Origin: Haloechinothrix aidingensis | GTDB taxonomy: Bacteria > Actinomycetota > Actinomycetes > Mycobacteriales > Pseudonocardiaceae | Direction: 5' to 3' | Assembly: GCF_013450155.1 (NCBI RefSeq) | Contig: NZ_JACCKD010000009.1 | Coordinates: 1 to 64,000 of the forward strand | Length of the DNA: 64,000 bases | Shown: positions 34,023 through 42,551 of the stretch, in pieces | Layout of the letters: every line of letters starts with the position of its first letter | How positions within the stretch are numbered: position 1 is the stretch's first letter | Position numbers and translations under genes: made by a program | The notes under the pieces: model-generated | Database searches by the model: none | Told to the model about the DNA's origin: nothing | What the model saw: only the letters and a program-made list of their open reading frames with translations

Positions 34023-37000
34023 GCGGCGTCGCTTCCCGGGTTGTGTCCCCGCCGGGCCGCGCCGCTGTGCGCGGCCTCGGTCTCGTCGTCCCGCTCGGGC
34101 CCGGCGGACGGCTCGTCCGCGCTCACCCGCTGCTGGTCCTCGGTCAGCCCGAGCTCGAGTTCGGCGGCGAGCTCGAAGTCCGGTTCCTCCTCGAGGCCGC
34201 CCGCGAGCGCGTTGCCGGGGTCCTCCCCCGCGCTCACCGCGGGCTCCGCCGCACCGCGCGCCGGTTCCGGCTCGGCCTCGGCCCGCACCGCGCCGGTGTG
34301 TCCGGGTTCGGGCCCTGGCTCCTCCGCGTCCCCGTTCGCATCCGGCTGCGGACCGCGCGCCTTGTCCTGCTCGGCGCCGCTGCCACCCGGGGTGGTGTCC
34401 AGCACGTCCCGCAGGTGCTCGAGGTGCGGCCCGGAGAAGTCCACGGTGATGCGTTCGACGCCACCGTCACCGTCGGCGAAGATGAACTGCCGCGGTTCGC
34501 GGTCGCGTTCCGGCCCACCGCGCTGCGTTCCCGGCCGCGAACCGAGCGCCGAGACGACCTGCTCGTAGCCCGCCCCGACCGGCACCTTCAGCAGCCGCAG
34601 CGCGTCCGCCTGGGCGTCCTCGTCGTCCAGCCTGCCGATGAACACCGAGTCCAGCAGCGAGACGAACCCCTGGATGCGCAGGAAGTCCGCGGGGATCTGC
34701 GAGGACAGCAGCACACGCACGTTCCACTTCCGGGAGTCACGCGCGAACCGGTTCATCAGCACCCGCCCGGTCGGCACCTCGGACAGGAAGAACGCCTCGT
34801 CGATCCAGACGCCCTTGCGCTCCTCCTTCGGCCGCTGGTAGACGGTCCGCTGGGTCAACCACGCCGCGAGGTTGAGCATCTCCACGCCGAGCGCCTCGGC
34901 GTCGGTCCAGTGCTCCCGGCCCACGCCGTCCTTGGGCAGGGTCAGCCCCGCCATGGTCAGCACCGTCAGGCGGTCATCCCGCCCCTCCTGGTACGGATCC
35001 GAGTCCCGGTCCGGGATCAGCAGGGACATGCGCTCGCGCATCTCGTCGAGGAAGTCGGCCACCACGATCGCGTGCTCGTGATGCTCGCTGGCGTCCCGGC
35101 GCAGCGCGTCGATCACCTGGCCGGGGTCGGCGTCACTGCGGCCACCGACCGCGCGGACCGCGCGCAGCAGCACGATGCGGGTCTGCGGCATGCGCGCGAC
35201 CTCGTAGGGCAGCACGCCACTGAGTACGTCCAGCACGAGCCTGCGGCGCGTGGCTCCGGCGAGCGCGGACTCCCTGCGCCAGGCGCGTTCGGGGTCCTCC
35301 TCGTCGACGAAATGCTCCAGCTTCGGCTCGGCGACCACGCGATACGGGTTGAGGATGCCCGGCTCCGCGTTGAGCAGGTTGATCGGGCGGGCGTACGGCC
35401 GCAGCTCCGGCAGGTCGCACAGCCGCGAGAGCGGGCCGGACGGGTCGAGGATGGTCCAGTGCGCGCCCGCGCGCAGCGTCTTGTACACCAGGCCGCCGCC
35501 GAGGAAGGACTTCCCGCCACCGAGCCCGGCGACCATCGCGGTCAGCCCGGATCCGTCCCTGATCTCCTGAGCCATCCACGGGTCCCACGCCACGGGTTTG
35601 CGGGTGGCCGTGCACGTGTCGCCGATCAGGACACCGCGCCGGTCCCCGACCTCGGCCGTGGCGGTCGGTACCGCCGAGGCCGCCCAGACCACCGAACCCC
35701 GCCGCATATGCGCGCCCGATGCGACCGGCTCACCGGGAATGAACTCGCGCGCCAGTGCGTACTGGGCCTCCGGGTGCTCGATGGCGACCTTCGGTTTGTA
35801 CAGCTCGAGCAGCTGCTGCGCGGTGCGCAGGGTCTCCCGCTCGTCCGGGCCGGACACCGCCATCCGCCACCAGGACCGCACCCGGGTCGCCAGCGCGGTG
35901 AAACCCGAGGTCATCTCGTCGTCGATCTCCAGAACACGGGAGGCCTGCCTGGCCAGTGACTGGGGCGGTTCCAGCTCGTGCTCGTCGGTGTAGTGCTTGA
36001 CCTGCGAGCGGACCTTGTTCATCTGCCGTCCCAGCTCGCCGGAGACCTCCTCGGGCCTGCGGACGTAGATCCGTGCGGACCATTCCACGGCGACGGGCAA
36101 CCGGTCGGCGTGCTGGACCCACGGGTCGTCGACCTCGGGGATCTGCAGGCCGTGCATCTGGCCGACGGTCAGTACCGCGACGTTACGGCTGACACCGGCG
36201 TTGGACCCGGTCCGGCCACGAACCGTCACGGTCGGCGCGTAGGGCTCGGCGTAGAGGTCGGCGACATCGGTGAACGAGGCGAGGTCCTCCGGTTCCCAGG
36301 ACGATCCGGGAACGGCAGGCATGCTGCGGGGAGCAGGCAGGCCGAGCGCGCAGGACCGGTGCATCAGCCAGGACATCTCCTCGGCCTCGGCCGGTCGCCC
36401 GTCCAGGCCCGCGCTGCTCATGATCTGGTCGAGGTGCTCGATCTCCGAGTCGAGGGCGGTCAGCTCGGCCTCTACGGCCTCGGGGAGCACCTTGCGCAGC
36501 AGCGGGGCCGCCGTCTCCACCGCGCGGTCGACCACGCTGCGGGTCTGCACCTGGACCCCGAGGTACACCTCCTTCTCGGCCATCGAGCGGCCCATGAGCT
36601 GCTCCTGCTCACCGATGAGGTAATCGTCGAAGGTGAGCGTTCCCGGTGTGTCGGGAAGCGGGTTGCGCGCGTTGTGCACGTGGGACTCCGCCCACATGCG
36701 GATCGGGTAGGGACGGTTGGTCACCCGCAGGTGCAGCCACCTGCCCTGGAGCTCGGCGTACTGGCCCGCGATCGCGGCGACCAGGTCCCTGCGCTGCGTG
36801 TCCGAGCGGAACGACCAGCGCTGCGGGGACAGCCGGTACCACGCGAAGATGTCGTTCGACGTGCGCAGCACGTTCCCGTCGATACTGCGCGCCGCGATCG
36901 ACGGGGTGTAGGTGGGCATGGACTGCTCACCCGGCAGGCGACGCGACCGGCCGCCCGGCCGCACCGACCTCGTGCCGCCTCCGGCGGCGGACGAGCCGGG

Positions 37001-37072
37001 TCCGCCCGGCTCGGAGCCACTCGGGACGGCCGCGGGGTCCTGTTTCGCCTTCCGTGATCGGGGACGGAACAA
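34019..37072 (-). CDS. VirB4/TraC-type ATPase of a type IV secretion-like system
   Basis: The 1017-residue ATPase carries Walker A in MVAGLGGGKSFLGGG (about residue 510), followed by WTILDPSGPLSRLC. Walker B is in GVWIDEAFFLSEVPTGRVLM, and LLSSQIPADFLRIQGFVSLL follows, as in VirB4/TraC. The N-terminal about 450 residues form the VirB4 accessory domain; the last about 180 are acidic and disordered. The start is TTG at 37072: GGAGG lies 6 nt upstream, inside the end of the preceding gene. VirB4 powers assembly or transport in type IV systems. No VirD4/TcpA coupling ATPase is found in the window. Confidence 0.85.
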   Translation of the reverse strand: MFRPRSRKAKQDPAAVPSGSEPGGPGSSAAGGGTRSVRPGGRSRRLPGEQSMPTYTPSIAARSIDGNVLRTSNDIFAWYRLSPQRWSFRSDTQRRDLVAAIAGQYAELQGRWLHLRVTNRPYPIRMWAESHVHNARNPLPDTPGTLTFDDYLIGEQEQLMGRSMAEKEVYLGVQVQTRSVVDRAVETAAPLLRKVLPEAVEAELTALDSEIEHLDQIMSSAGLDGRPAEAEEMSWLMHRSCALGLPAPRSMPAVPGSSWEPEDLASFTDVADLYAEPYAPTVTVRGRTGSNAGVSRNVAVLTVGQMHGLQIPEVDDPWVQHADRLPVAVEWSARIYVRRPEEVSGELGRQMNKVRSQVKHYTDEHELEPPQSLARQASRVLEIDDEMTSGFTALATRVRSWWRMAVSGPDERETLRTAQQLLELYKPKVAIEHPEAQYALAREFIPGEPVASGAHMRRGSVVWAASAVPTATAEVGDRRGVLIGDTCTATRKPVAWDPWMAQEIRDGSGLTAMVAGLGGGKSFLGGGLVYKTLRAGAHWTILDPSGPLSRLCDLPELRPYARPINLLNAEPGILNPYRVVAEPKLEHFVDEEDPERAWRRESALAGATRRRLVLDVLSGVLPYEVARMPQTRIVLLRAVRAVGGRSDADPGQVIDALRRDASEHHEHAIVVADFLDEMRERMSLLIPDRDSDPYQEGRDDRLTVLTMAGLTLPKDGVGREHWTDAEALGVEMLNLAAWLTQRTVYQRPKEERKGVWIDEAFFLSEVPTGRVLMNRFARDSRKWNVRVLLSSQIPADFLRIQGFVSLLDSVFIGRLDDEDAQADALRLLKVPVGAGYEQVVSALGSRPGTQRGGPERDREPRQFIFADGDGGVERITVDFSGPHLEHLRDVLDTTPGGSGAEQDKARGPQPDANGDAEEPGPEPGHTGAVRAEAEPEPARGAAEPAVSAGEDPGNALAGGLEEEPDFELAAELELGLTEDQQRVSADEPSAGPERDDETEAAHSGAARRGHNPGSDAA

Positions 37073-37075
37073 CGA

Positions 37076-37591
37076 TTACCTCCGAGCCTTGTCTCGAGTC
37101 GAGTTGTGCAACGGTGCGGGGGTCGTGTCCACGGCCGGGGTCTCCCCGCTGCCGTGGACGCCTGCGGCCTGCCGGCCGCCGCTGCCGGCCGAGCGGTGCC
37201 CCGGTCTGCGCGACCTCGCCGATGCCGGGCGCGGGCGGTGGGCGCGGACGCGGACCTTGCTCGCGCTGACGGCGCCGCCGTCGCCCACCACGCGTTCCCG
37301 TGGCGCGGTCAGCTCCCGGTACCACATCGAGAGCACGGTCCCCAGCGGGCGCTCATGGTTGATCTTCGACGTGATCAGCTTGGTCACCGCTACCGTGATG
37401 ACCAGCGCCCATGCGGTGCTGAAGAAGCCGAAATCGATGCCGAGCTGGCGTTCGACGGTGAGCACGAGCAGGAATACCGCGAAGCCCACGCCCCAGGCGA
37501 CGTAGCGGACACGCCACGGGAACGTGGCACGCGGCGGGCCGAGCCACACCCCGTCGACCCGGTACACCTCGTCGTCGGTGCGGATGTGCAC
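37076..37591 (-). CDS. PrgI/TcpE-like membrane protein
   Basis: From GTG 37591 (GGCGGAG upstream, between it and the pilin-like gene) the product has 171 residues. After a short start VHIRTDDEVYRVDGVWLGP come two adjacent membrane segments (VRYVAWGVGFAVFLLVLTV and FFSTAWALVITVAVTKLIT), then SKINHERPLGTVLSMWYREL, which resembles the PrgI/TcpE pattern. The rest is a basic Arg/Pro-rich tail. In Gram-positive systems the PrgI gene lies next to virB4, as here; only 3 bp separate them. Confidence 0.65.
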   Translation of the reverse strand: MHIRTDDEVYRVDGVWLGPPRATFPWRVRYVAWGVGFAVFLLVLTVERQLGIDFGFFSTAWALVITVAVTKLITSKINHERPLGTVLSMWYRELTAPRERVVGDGGAVSASKVRVRAHRPRPASARSRRPGHRSAGSGGRQAAGVHGSGETPAVDTTPAPLHNSTRDKARR

Positions 37592-37607
37592 GGTCGGCTC
37601 CGCCCCG

Positions 37608-37871
37608 TCAGCCGGTGAACAGGCTGGACAGCCACTGGCCGACTTCCACACCGGCGCCGGACAGGGCAAGTCCGATCACCGCGAGGGCGATCACGACGCC
37701 GCCCACGCGGCGCATCACCCCAGCGTTGTCGCCCTTTCCGCCACCGAGCCAGAGCAACAACACGGCGACCGAAAGCAGGAGCAGCGGAATGGCGTTCTCG
37801 ACCAGCCAGTCTTGAAGCCCGCCCGTGGTGATCGATTCCTGGGCGAGCGTGGCAACGGTCATGGTGGTCAT
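37608..37871 (-). CDS. Small two-span membrane protein, pilin (VirB2/TrbC)-like
   Basis: An 87-residue protein with two hydrophobic segments (NAIPLLLLSVAVLLLWLG and VGGVVIALAVIGLALSG) joined by a short loop with basic residues, and no other domain. Size, two-helix hairpin and first place in the operon are those of VirB2/TrbC-type pilins or TcpD-like proteins. AGGAG lies 7 nt before ATG 37871. This is the first gene of the apparent operon, so the promoter should lie in 37872-38000. Confidence 0.6.
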   Translation of the reverse strand: MTTMTVATLAQESITTGGLQDWLVENAIPLLLLSVAVLLLWLGGGKGDNAGVMRRVGGVVIALAVIGLALSGAGVEVGQWLSSLFTG

Positions 37872-38336
37872 CGTGGACTCCTGGTTGTGCGGAGCATGGT
37901 CGGTTGAAGCATCACACGTGGTCCGTCCTCGTTCCGGTCCATGCGGACGTCACCTAGCGTAGCGTTCATAGCGCGTTCTGTTGAGACGAGACTTAGTGCC
38001 TATCGCAGAGTACGACCTCATGCCAGCCTTGGCCGAACCCCTCGACATCCTCACGTAACGCCGCCGGCCGGACGTACTCGACCCACAGGAACCGCCAGGG
38101 CGGCGTGGTCACTCACATGCGCTCCGTTGCACACAACAGCCCCGACGTTCCATCACGGAGTGCTACATACTCCGGACAACGCCGCCCATTCGTGCGACTA
38201 GCGCAGCGAGTGCCCGTCGAGTAGGTGAGCAAGAGATATGTGTGATCTTTGCCAAAGACCAACCGAATGGAGCAGCGACGGGGCGGCGAAGCCAGGGTGA
38301 CAGGTCCGGGAAAGCAGGTTGGCCCGATGCGGGTAG
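37872..38336. other. Non-coding interval
   Basis: No gene can be supported here. A minus-strand frame (38373-38113) ends in CASRTNGRRCPEYVALRDGT, which faintly recalls DUF397 proteins. It has no plausible start and overlaps the stop end of the monooxygenase gene. Base composition is more even than in the flanking genes. The part next to 37871 should hold the promoter of the secretion operon. Confidence 0.4.
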
Positions 38337-38621
38337 CTACGGGCTCTCCGTGCCGGATATCCGGTACTTCCATACGTGTGCACTGCGGATTCGATCACTC
38401 AACCCGCCGTCCGGTCCGGAGCCACGAAACGCCTCGAGCTTCGCGTCGGACTCCCACCGTTCGTAGATATTGACCCGGTCTGCTTCGATCGGGTCGGCCG
38501 TGATCGAGAAGTCGAGACATCCGGGCGCACGCCGGGCTTGTTCGACGACCGGCTTGCACTCCCGCACGTAGTGATCACGGTCCTGACTGTCGACCTCGAG
38601 GTGTCCCGCGACAATCAACAT
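38337..38621 (-). CDS. Antibiotic-biosynthesis-monooxygenase (ABM)-fold protein
   Basis: A 94-residue single-domain protein: MLIVAGHLEVDSQDRDHYVR, ARRAPGCLDFSITADP, RVNIYERWESDAKLEAFRGS. This is the ferredoxin-like ABM dimer fold, whose members act as haem- or quinone-handling monooxygenases or as unassigned stress proteins. GGAGG lies 5 nt before ATG 38621, which decides this start over upstream Met codons. It stands alone between the non-coding interval and the RNase P RNA gene, and no pathway is suggested by its neighbours. Confidence 0.8.
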   Translation of the reverse strand: MLIVAGHLEVDSQDRDHYVRECKPVVEQARRAPGCLDFSITADPIEADRVNIYERWESDAKLEAFRGSGPDGGLSDRIRSAHVWKYRISGTESP

Positions 38622-38702
38622 GTTTGCCTCCATGGACAACGGATGGATCTACCCGAGGTTGGACCGTCCAGAGGCCGAGAACTCATCGCTCGACAAGCGA
38701 GG

Positions 38703-39085
38703 TGGGGCGAGCCGGCATGTAAGCCGGATTCTGTCCCGTGACCGACGGTCACGGTGGCGACCATCCATCTAGGCCTGCCGTTGCCGGCAGGCTCCAGCGG
38801 CCTACCCGCAGGCCTCGGGCGGGCAACCCTCGAACGCCTGCGCAGGAGCGACACGCTCCCTCTTGGCCTTGCTCCGGGTGGGGTTTACCTAGCCACCCCG
38901 GTCACCCGGGGTGCTGGTGGTCTCTTACACCACCGTTTCACCCTTACCGCTCGCGACGAGCGGCGGTCTGTTTTCTGTGGCACTGATCCCTCGGGTCGCC
39001 CCGGGTTGCCGTTAGCAACCACCCTGCCCTGTGGAGTCCGGACTTTCCTCGAGGATCGCTCCTCGCGGCCGCCCTGCCGACTCGC
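38703..39085 (-). ncRNA. rnpB: RNase P RNA (class A, actinobacterial)
   Basis: Read on the minus strand the segment contains hallmark conserved elements: GAGGAAAGTCCGGACTCCAC near the 5' end, ACAGAAAACAGACCGCC, GGTAAGGGTGAAACGGTGG, GTAAGAGACCACCAGC and AGATGGATGG. It ends with ACAGAATCCGGCTTAC and GCCGGCTCG. The 5' CGAGTCGG can pair with the 3' CCGGCTCG to form helix P1, which sets both ends approximately. It is the catalytic RNA that matures tRNA 5' ends. It is downstream of the RNase HI-phosphatase gene on the same strand. Confidence 0.95.
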
Positions 39086-39116
39086 CCACACCTCCCAGCG
39101 TAGCCGTCCGGCGCCG

Positions 39117-40334
39117 TCAGCTCAGATGGGAGGTGTCGTTGACGAGGCGCACCGACGCGTTGCCGTCCGGGTAGAACTCGACGATGGAGATCGACGCCGG
39201 GTCCAGGTGCATCCGGTACAGCACGCTCGACCCGGCTGCCAGCGCGATACGCAGCATGGTCTTGATCGGCGTGACGTGCGAGACGACGACGACCTCCTGA
39301 CCCGCGTAGCCGGCGACCAGCTCGTCGAGGGTGGCGGCGACCCGTTCGTGGACCTCGTCGAAACTTTCCCCGCCTGGCGGGCGTACCGTGGAGTCACCGA
39401 GCCACGCGCCGTGCAACGCGGGGTCCCTTTCGGACGCCTCACCGAAGGTCAGCCCGTCCCAGTCGCCGAAGTCGGTCTCGCGCAACCCGGCATGCGTGCC
39501 CACGCTGCCACCGAGCTGGCCGGTCACCGCCTCGGCTGTGCGCACCGCGCGCCGCAGCGGCGAGGACAGCACCGTCGCGCGGCCCGCGTCGTCACGGTCG
39601 GCGCACAACGCCGCCAGTCGCTTCGCCGCTGCGCCCGCCTGCCACACGCCGCGCTCGGTCAGGTCCACATCCTGCCGACCGGAGTAACGGCGATCGATCG
39701 ACATCGCGGTCTGCCCGTGCCGGAGCAGGTACAGGCGGGTGGGCGCCCCGACGGCTCCGGACCACGCGGCCGCGGCGGTCGCGGCGGTCGCAGCGGGTGG
39801 TCCGGGCTCGCGGTCGGTGAACAGCTCGCCCTGCCCGGACGGCTCCGTCGCGGCACGTCCCTCGGGCTGTCCGGCTTCCGGACGTGCCGGCTGCGCCGGT
39901 GCGGGCTCGGCCTTCCCCGCACCGAGCCCCGCCTGCTCGTCCATGGCCTCGTTGGCCAGCGCGTCCGCGCGGGTGTTGCGCCCCCGGGGAATCCACGTGT
40001 AGGTGACGGTGTCGAACCGGCTCGCCAGCTCCGCTGCCTGGGCGGCCAGCGGCCGCAGCACCTCGTTCTTGATGCGCCAGCGCCCGCTCATCTGCTCGAC
40101 GACGAGCTTGGAGTCCATCCGCACGTCCACGGTGCGGGCGGCCAGCTCCGCGGCAGCGCGCAGGCCCTCCACGAGCCCGGTGTATTCCGCGACGTTGTTG
40201 GTCGCCGTCCCCAGGCCGCCCTGGCGCTCGGCAAGCACGTCCCCGCCGGGGTCCAGCACCACAGCGCCGTATCCGGCAGGTCCCGGGTTGCCACGTGACC
40301 CGCCGTCGGCCTCCACGACCACGTGCCCGGACAT
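39117..40334 (-). CDS. Bifunctional RNase HI / histidine phosphatase
   Basis: The 405-residue protein fuses two enzymes. Residues 1-140 are an RNase HI domain with the acidic active site: Asp in VEADGGSRGNPGPAGYGAVV, Glu in VAEYTGLVEGL, Asp in VRMDSKLVVEQM and Asp in TRADALANEAMD. After a Pro/Ala-rich linker, residues 200-405 are a histidine phosphatase with LLRHGQTAMSIDRRYSG, SSPLRRAVRTAEAV and the second His in VVSHVTPIK. The mycobacterial homologue Rv2228c degrades RNA in hybrids and has acid or alpha-ribazole phosphatase activity. The zinc-ribbon and Nif3 genes follow upstream on the same strand, as in mycobacteria. Confidence 0.93.
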   Translation of the reverse strand: MSGHVVVEADGGSRGNPGPAGYGAVVLDPGGDVLAERQGGLGTATNNVAEYTGLVEGLRAAAELAARTVDVRMDSKLVVEQMSGRWRIKNEVLRPLAAQAAELASRFDTVTYTWIPRGRNTRADALANEAMDEQAGLGAGKAEPAPAQPARPEAGQPEGRAATEPSGQGELFTDREPGPPAATAATAAAAWSGAVGAPTRLYLLRHGQTAMSIDRRYSGRQDVDLTERGVWQAGAAAKRLAALCADRDDAGRATVLSSPLRRAVRTAEAVTGQLGGSVGTHAGLRETDFGDWDGLTFGEASERDPALHGAWLGDSTVRPPGGESFDEVHERVAATLDELVAGYAGQEVVVVSHVTPIKTMLRIALAAGSSVLYRMHLDPASISIVEFYPDGNASVRLVNDTSHLS

Positions 40335-40413
40335 CACGCCCCCTCCTGCTGGATGACGCTTTCACTCCGTGAGGTGGACTGCAAGCGTCTTCCAGCGCAC
40401 CGGGAGTGCGGGG

Positions 40414-41151
40414 TCACGTGCCGGACTCCGCGGTGCGGACCAGGATCGCGCCGCAGTTCTCGCAGCTGACGATCTCGTCGTCGGCAGCGTTCTTGATCTC
40501 CGAGAGCGCCGAGTGGTCGAGCTCCAGCTGGCAGGCGCCACAGCGGCGGTAACGCAGCAGCCCCGCACCGATCCCACGCGACTTGCGCACCCGGTCGTAC
40601 CGCTCCACGAGGGCCTCCGGCAGCTCCTCGAGCAGCGCGGCCCGGTCCGACTCCCGGCGCGCCATGGACGTATCCAGGTCCGTGAGCGCCTCGTCCTTGC
40701 GTGCCTTCGCCTCCGAGAGCGTGCTCTCGTCGGCCGCCACCTTCTCGGCCGCGTTACGCTCCTCCTGCTCGGTGGCCTCCCTGCGCTCCATCAGCTCGAG
40801 CAGGTCGTCCTCGAGAGCGCTCTGCCTGCGTTGCAACGTCTCCAGCTCGTGCTCGACATCGGTGAGCTGCTTGGCCGACACCGAACCGGACTCCATCAGC
40901 TTGCGGTCCCGATCGGCACGCTCCCGAACAGCCTCGACCTCGCGCTCCTGCCGCTCGACCTCCTTGCTCAGGTCCGCCAGCGCGGTCTGCGCGGCCACGT
41001 GCGCGTCCTGGTTGGCACGCAGGCTCTTCTCGGCCTTGGCGACCTCGTCGAGCTCGGCGAGGTTGGCGCGGCGGTGCGCGATACGCGACAGCTCGGCGTC
41101 GATCTCGGCGAGATCGAGCAGCCGTCGCTGCACGGCGGGGTCGACTTTCAC
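40414..41151 (-). CDS. Coiled-coil zinc-ribbon protein (C4-type, Rv2229c-like)
   Basis: A 245-residue protein: about residues 10-180 form a long antiparallel coiled coil rich in Glu, Arg and Leu, followed by a C-terminal zinc ribbon with CxxC pairs in YRRCGACQLELD and VSCENCGAIL. The family may bind nucleic acid; one structural study links it to flagellar or RNA roles, but none is proven here. GTG 41151 overlaps the stop of the Nif3 gene (GTGA), so it is translationally coupled to it. Confidence 0.88.
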   Translation of the reverse strand: MKVDPAVQRRLLDLAEIDAELSRIAHRRANLAELDEVAKAEKSLRANQDAHVAAQTALADLSKEVERQEREVEAVRERADRDRKLMESGSVSAKQLTDVEHELETLQRRQSALEDDLLELMERREATEQEERNAAEKVAADESTLSEAKARKDEALTDLDTSMARRESDRAALLEELPEALVERYDRVRKSRGIGAGLLRYRRCGACQLELDHSALSEIKNAADDEIVSCENCGAILVRTAESGT

Positions 41152-42020
41152 GGCGTCGCCACTTCCTCCGGGTCGATGGATGGGGTACCTGCTCGGATCG
41201 TCCACGGATCGGTGCACTGCCGGGACACGTGTACGTCGACCGTACCGAGCCGGTCGCGCAGGATCCCGGCCGCCTGTTCGCACCACGGCCACTCGCTCGC
41301 CCAATGTGTCAGGCCGACGAGGGCCGGTACCGCGGCGCCGGACGCGCCGCTTCCCTCGATGTGCTCGCTCGCCGGGTGATGCCGCAGGTCCGCGGTGACA
41401 TACGCGTCCACCCCGGCGGCGATCGCGTCGGCGAGATGGCCCTCGCCCGCACCACCCGCGACCGCGACCGACCGCACCGGGCGATCCCGGTCACCTGCGC
41501 CGTGCACACCCGGCTCGGTCGCGGGCACCGCCCGTGCGACCCGGGAGACGAACGCGCCGAACGGTTCGGGTTCGGGAAGCTCACCGATACGCCCCAGGCC
41601 GGTCCCGGCGCCCTCGTGCGGCACGAGGGGTCGCAGCACCCGCAGGCCGAGCGCGCCGGCCAGCGCGTCGGACACCCCGGGGTCGGCCGAGTCCGCGTTG
41701 GTATGCGCGCAGTACAACGCCACGCCCGCGCGGATCATCCTGTGCACCAACCGTCCCTTGACGGTGTCGGCGCCGACACCGTGCACGCCGCGCAGCAGCA
41801 GGGGGTGATGCGCAACGATCAGTTGCGCACCCCGCTCGATCGCCTCGGAGACGGTCGCCTCGACCGGATCGACGCAGACGAGGACGCGCGCGACCCGCTC
41901 GTCCGGGTCGCCGCACACCAGGCCGACCGCGTCCCACGGCTCGGCGAGCTGCGGAGGGTAGGCCGCCTCGAGCACTGCCCGCACGTCACCGACCGTCGAC
42001 TGGGCTGGGGCCATACTCAT
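41148..42020 (-). CDS. Nif3-like dinuclear metal centre protein (DUF34 / NIF3 family)
   Basis: The 290-residue protein has the NIF3 signatures: WDAVGLVCGDPDERVARVLV, AHHPLLLRGVHGV (metal His pair), YCAHTNADSADPGVSDALA, and near the C-terminus TADLRHHPASEH and LVGLTHWASEWP. The family binds two metal ions. Its exact role is unsettled; GTP cyclohydrolase-like and metal-insertion functions have been proposed. ATG 42020 (GAGG close upstream) is chosen, with a second ATG two codons on. It is divergent from ptpA with about 70 bp between them. Confidence 0.9.
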   Translation of the reverse strand: MSMAPAQSTVGDVRAVLEAAYPPQLAEPWDAVGLVCGDPDERVARVLVCVDPVEATVSEAIERGAQLIVAHHPLLLRGVHGVGADTVKGRLVHRMIRAGVALYCAHTNADSADPGVSDALAGALGLRVLRPLVPHEGAGTGLGRIGELPEPEPFGAFVSRVARAVPATEPGVHGAGDRDRPVRSVAVAGGAGEGHLADAIAAGVDAYVTADLRHHPASEHIEGSGASGAAVPALVGLTHWASEWPWCEQAAGILRDRLGTVDVHVSRQCTDPWTIRAGTPSIDPEEVATP

Positions 42021-42092
42021 GATCCTCGCACAACTCCGCCACCGGCCGACCGCCCGGCAACCGAGCCGTCGAACCTTCCGTAGGGTGGACGC

Positions 42093-42551
42093 GTGCATCT
42101 GAGTTTCGTGTGTAGCGGGAACATCTGCCGCTCGCCCATGGCGGCGATGGTACTCACCGAGCATCTGCGTCGTGCCGGGCTCGCCGAGCGGGTCCGGGTC
42201 ACCAGTGCGGGTACGGGACCGTGGCATGTCGGCGAGCCCGCGGACCCGCGCGCGGCCGAGACGCTGCGCAGGAACGGGTACCCGGTCGAGCACGTCGCGG
42301 CACAGGTCGACCACGAGCATCTGGCAGCGGACCTGCTCCTGGCGGCCGACTCCGGGCACCTGCGGGCACTGCGCGGCAAGCTCGCCGATCCGGAGCGTGC
42401 CGTGCTGCTACGCAGCTTCGACCCGCATGCTCCGGAGGGCGCCGAGATCCCCGACCCCTACTACGGTGGCGAGCACGGCTTCGACGACGTGCTCGGCATG
42501 ATCGAATCCGCCGTGCCGCAGCTCGTCGAGTGGGTGCGTAGCAGGCTATGA
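42093..42551 (+). CDS. ptpA: Low-molecular-weight protein tyrosine phosphatase
   Basis: A 152-residue phosphatase with the Cys-X5-Arg loop at the start (FVCSGNICRSPMA), the general-acid Asp in IPDPYYGGEHGFDDVL, and TSAGTGPWHVGEPADPRA. It dephosphorylates tyrosine on proteins; in M. tuberculosis the homologue (Rv2234) is secreted into host cells, which need not apply here. The GTG start gives the family N-terminus. Its stop overlaps the start of the next gene by 4 nt (ATGA), so the two are cotranslated. Confidence 0.95.
   Translation: MHLSFVCSGNICRSPMAAMVLTEHLRRAGLAERVRVTSAGTGPWHVGEPADPRAAETLRRNGYPVEHVAAQVDHEHLAADLLLAADSGHLRALRGKLADPERAVLLRSFDPHAPEGAEIPDPYYGGEHGFDDVLGMIESAVPQLVEWVRSRL

Noticed and set aside
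29299-37871. The type IV-like cluster as an integrated conjugative element.
   Set aside because: No integrase, excisionase, relaxase, TraB/FtsK-like or TcpA ATPase, replication gene, tRNA or direct-repeat boundary is visible in the window.
38113-38373. An 86-codon minus-strand frame ending in a DUF397-like segment (CPEYVALRDGT).
   Set aside because: The similarity is short, it lacks the Trp-Lys-Ser-Ser start of DUF397, has no ribosome binding site, and overlaps the end of the monooxygenase gene.
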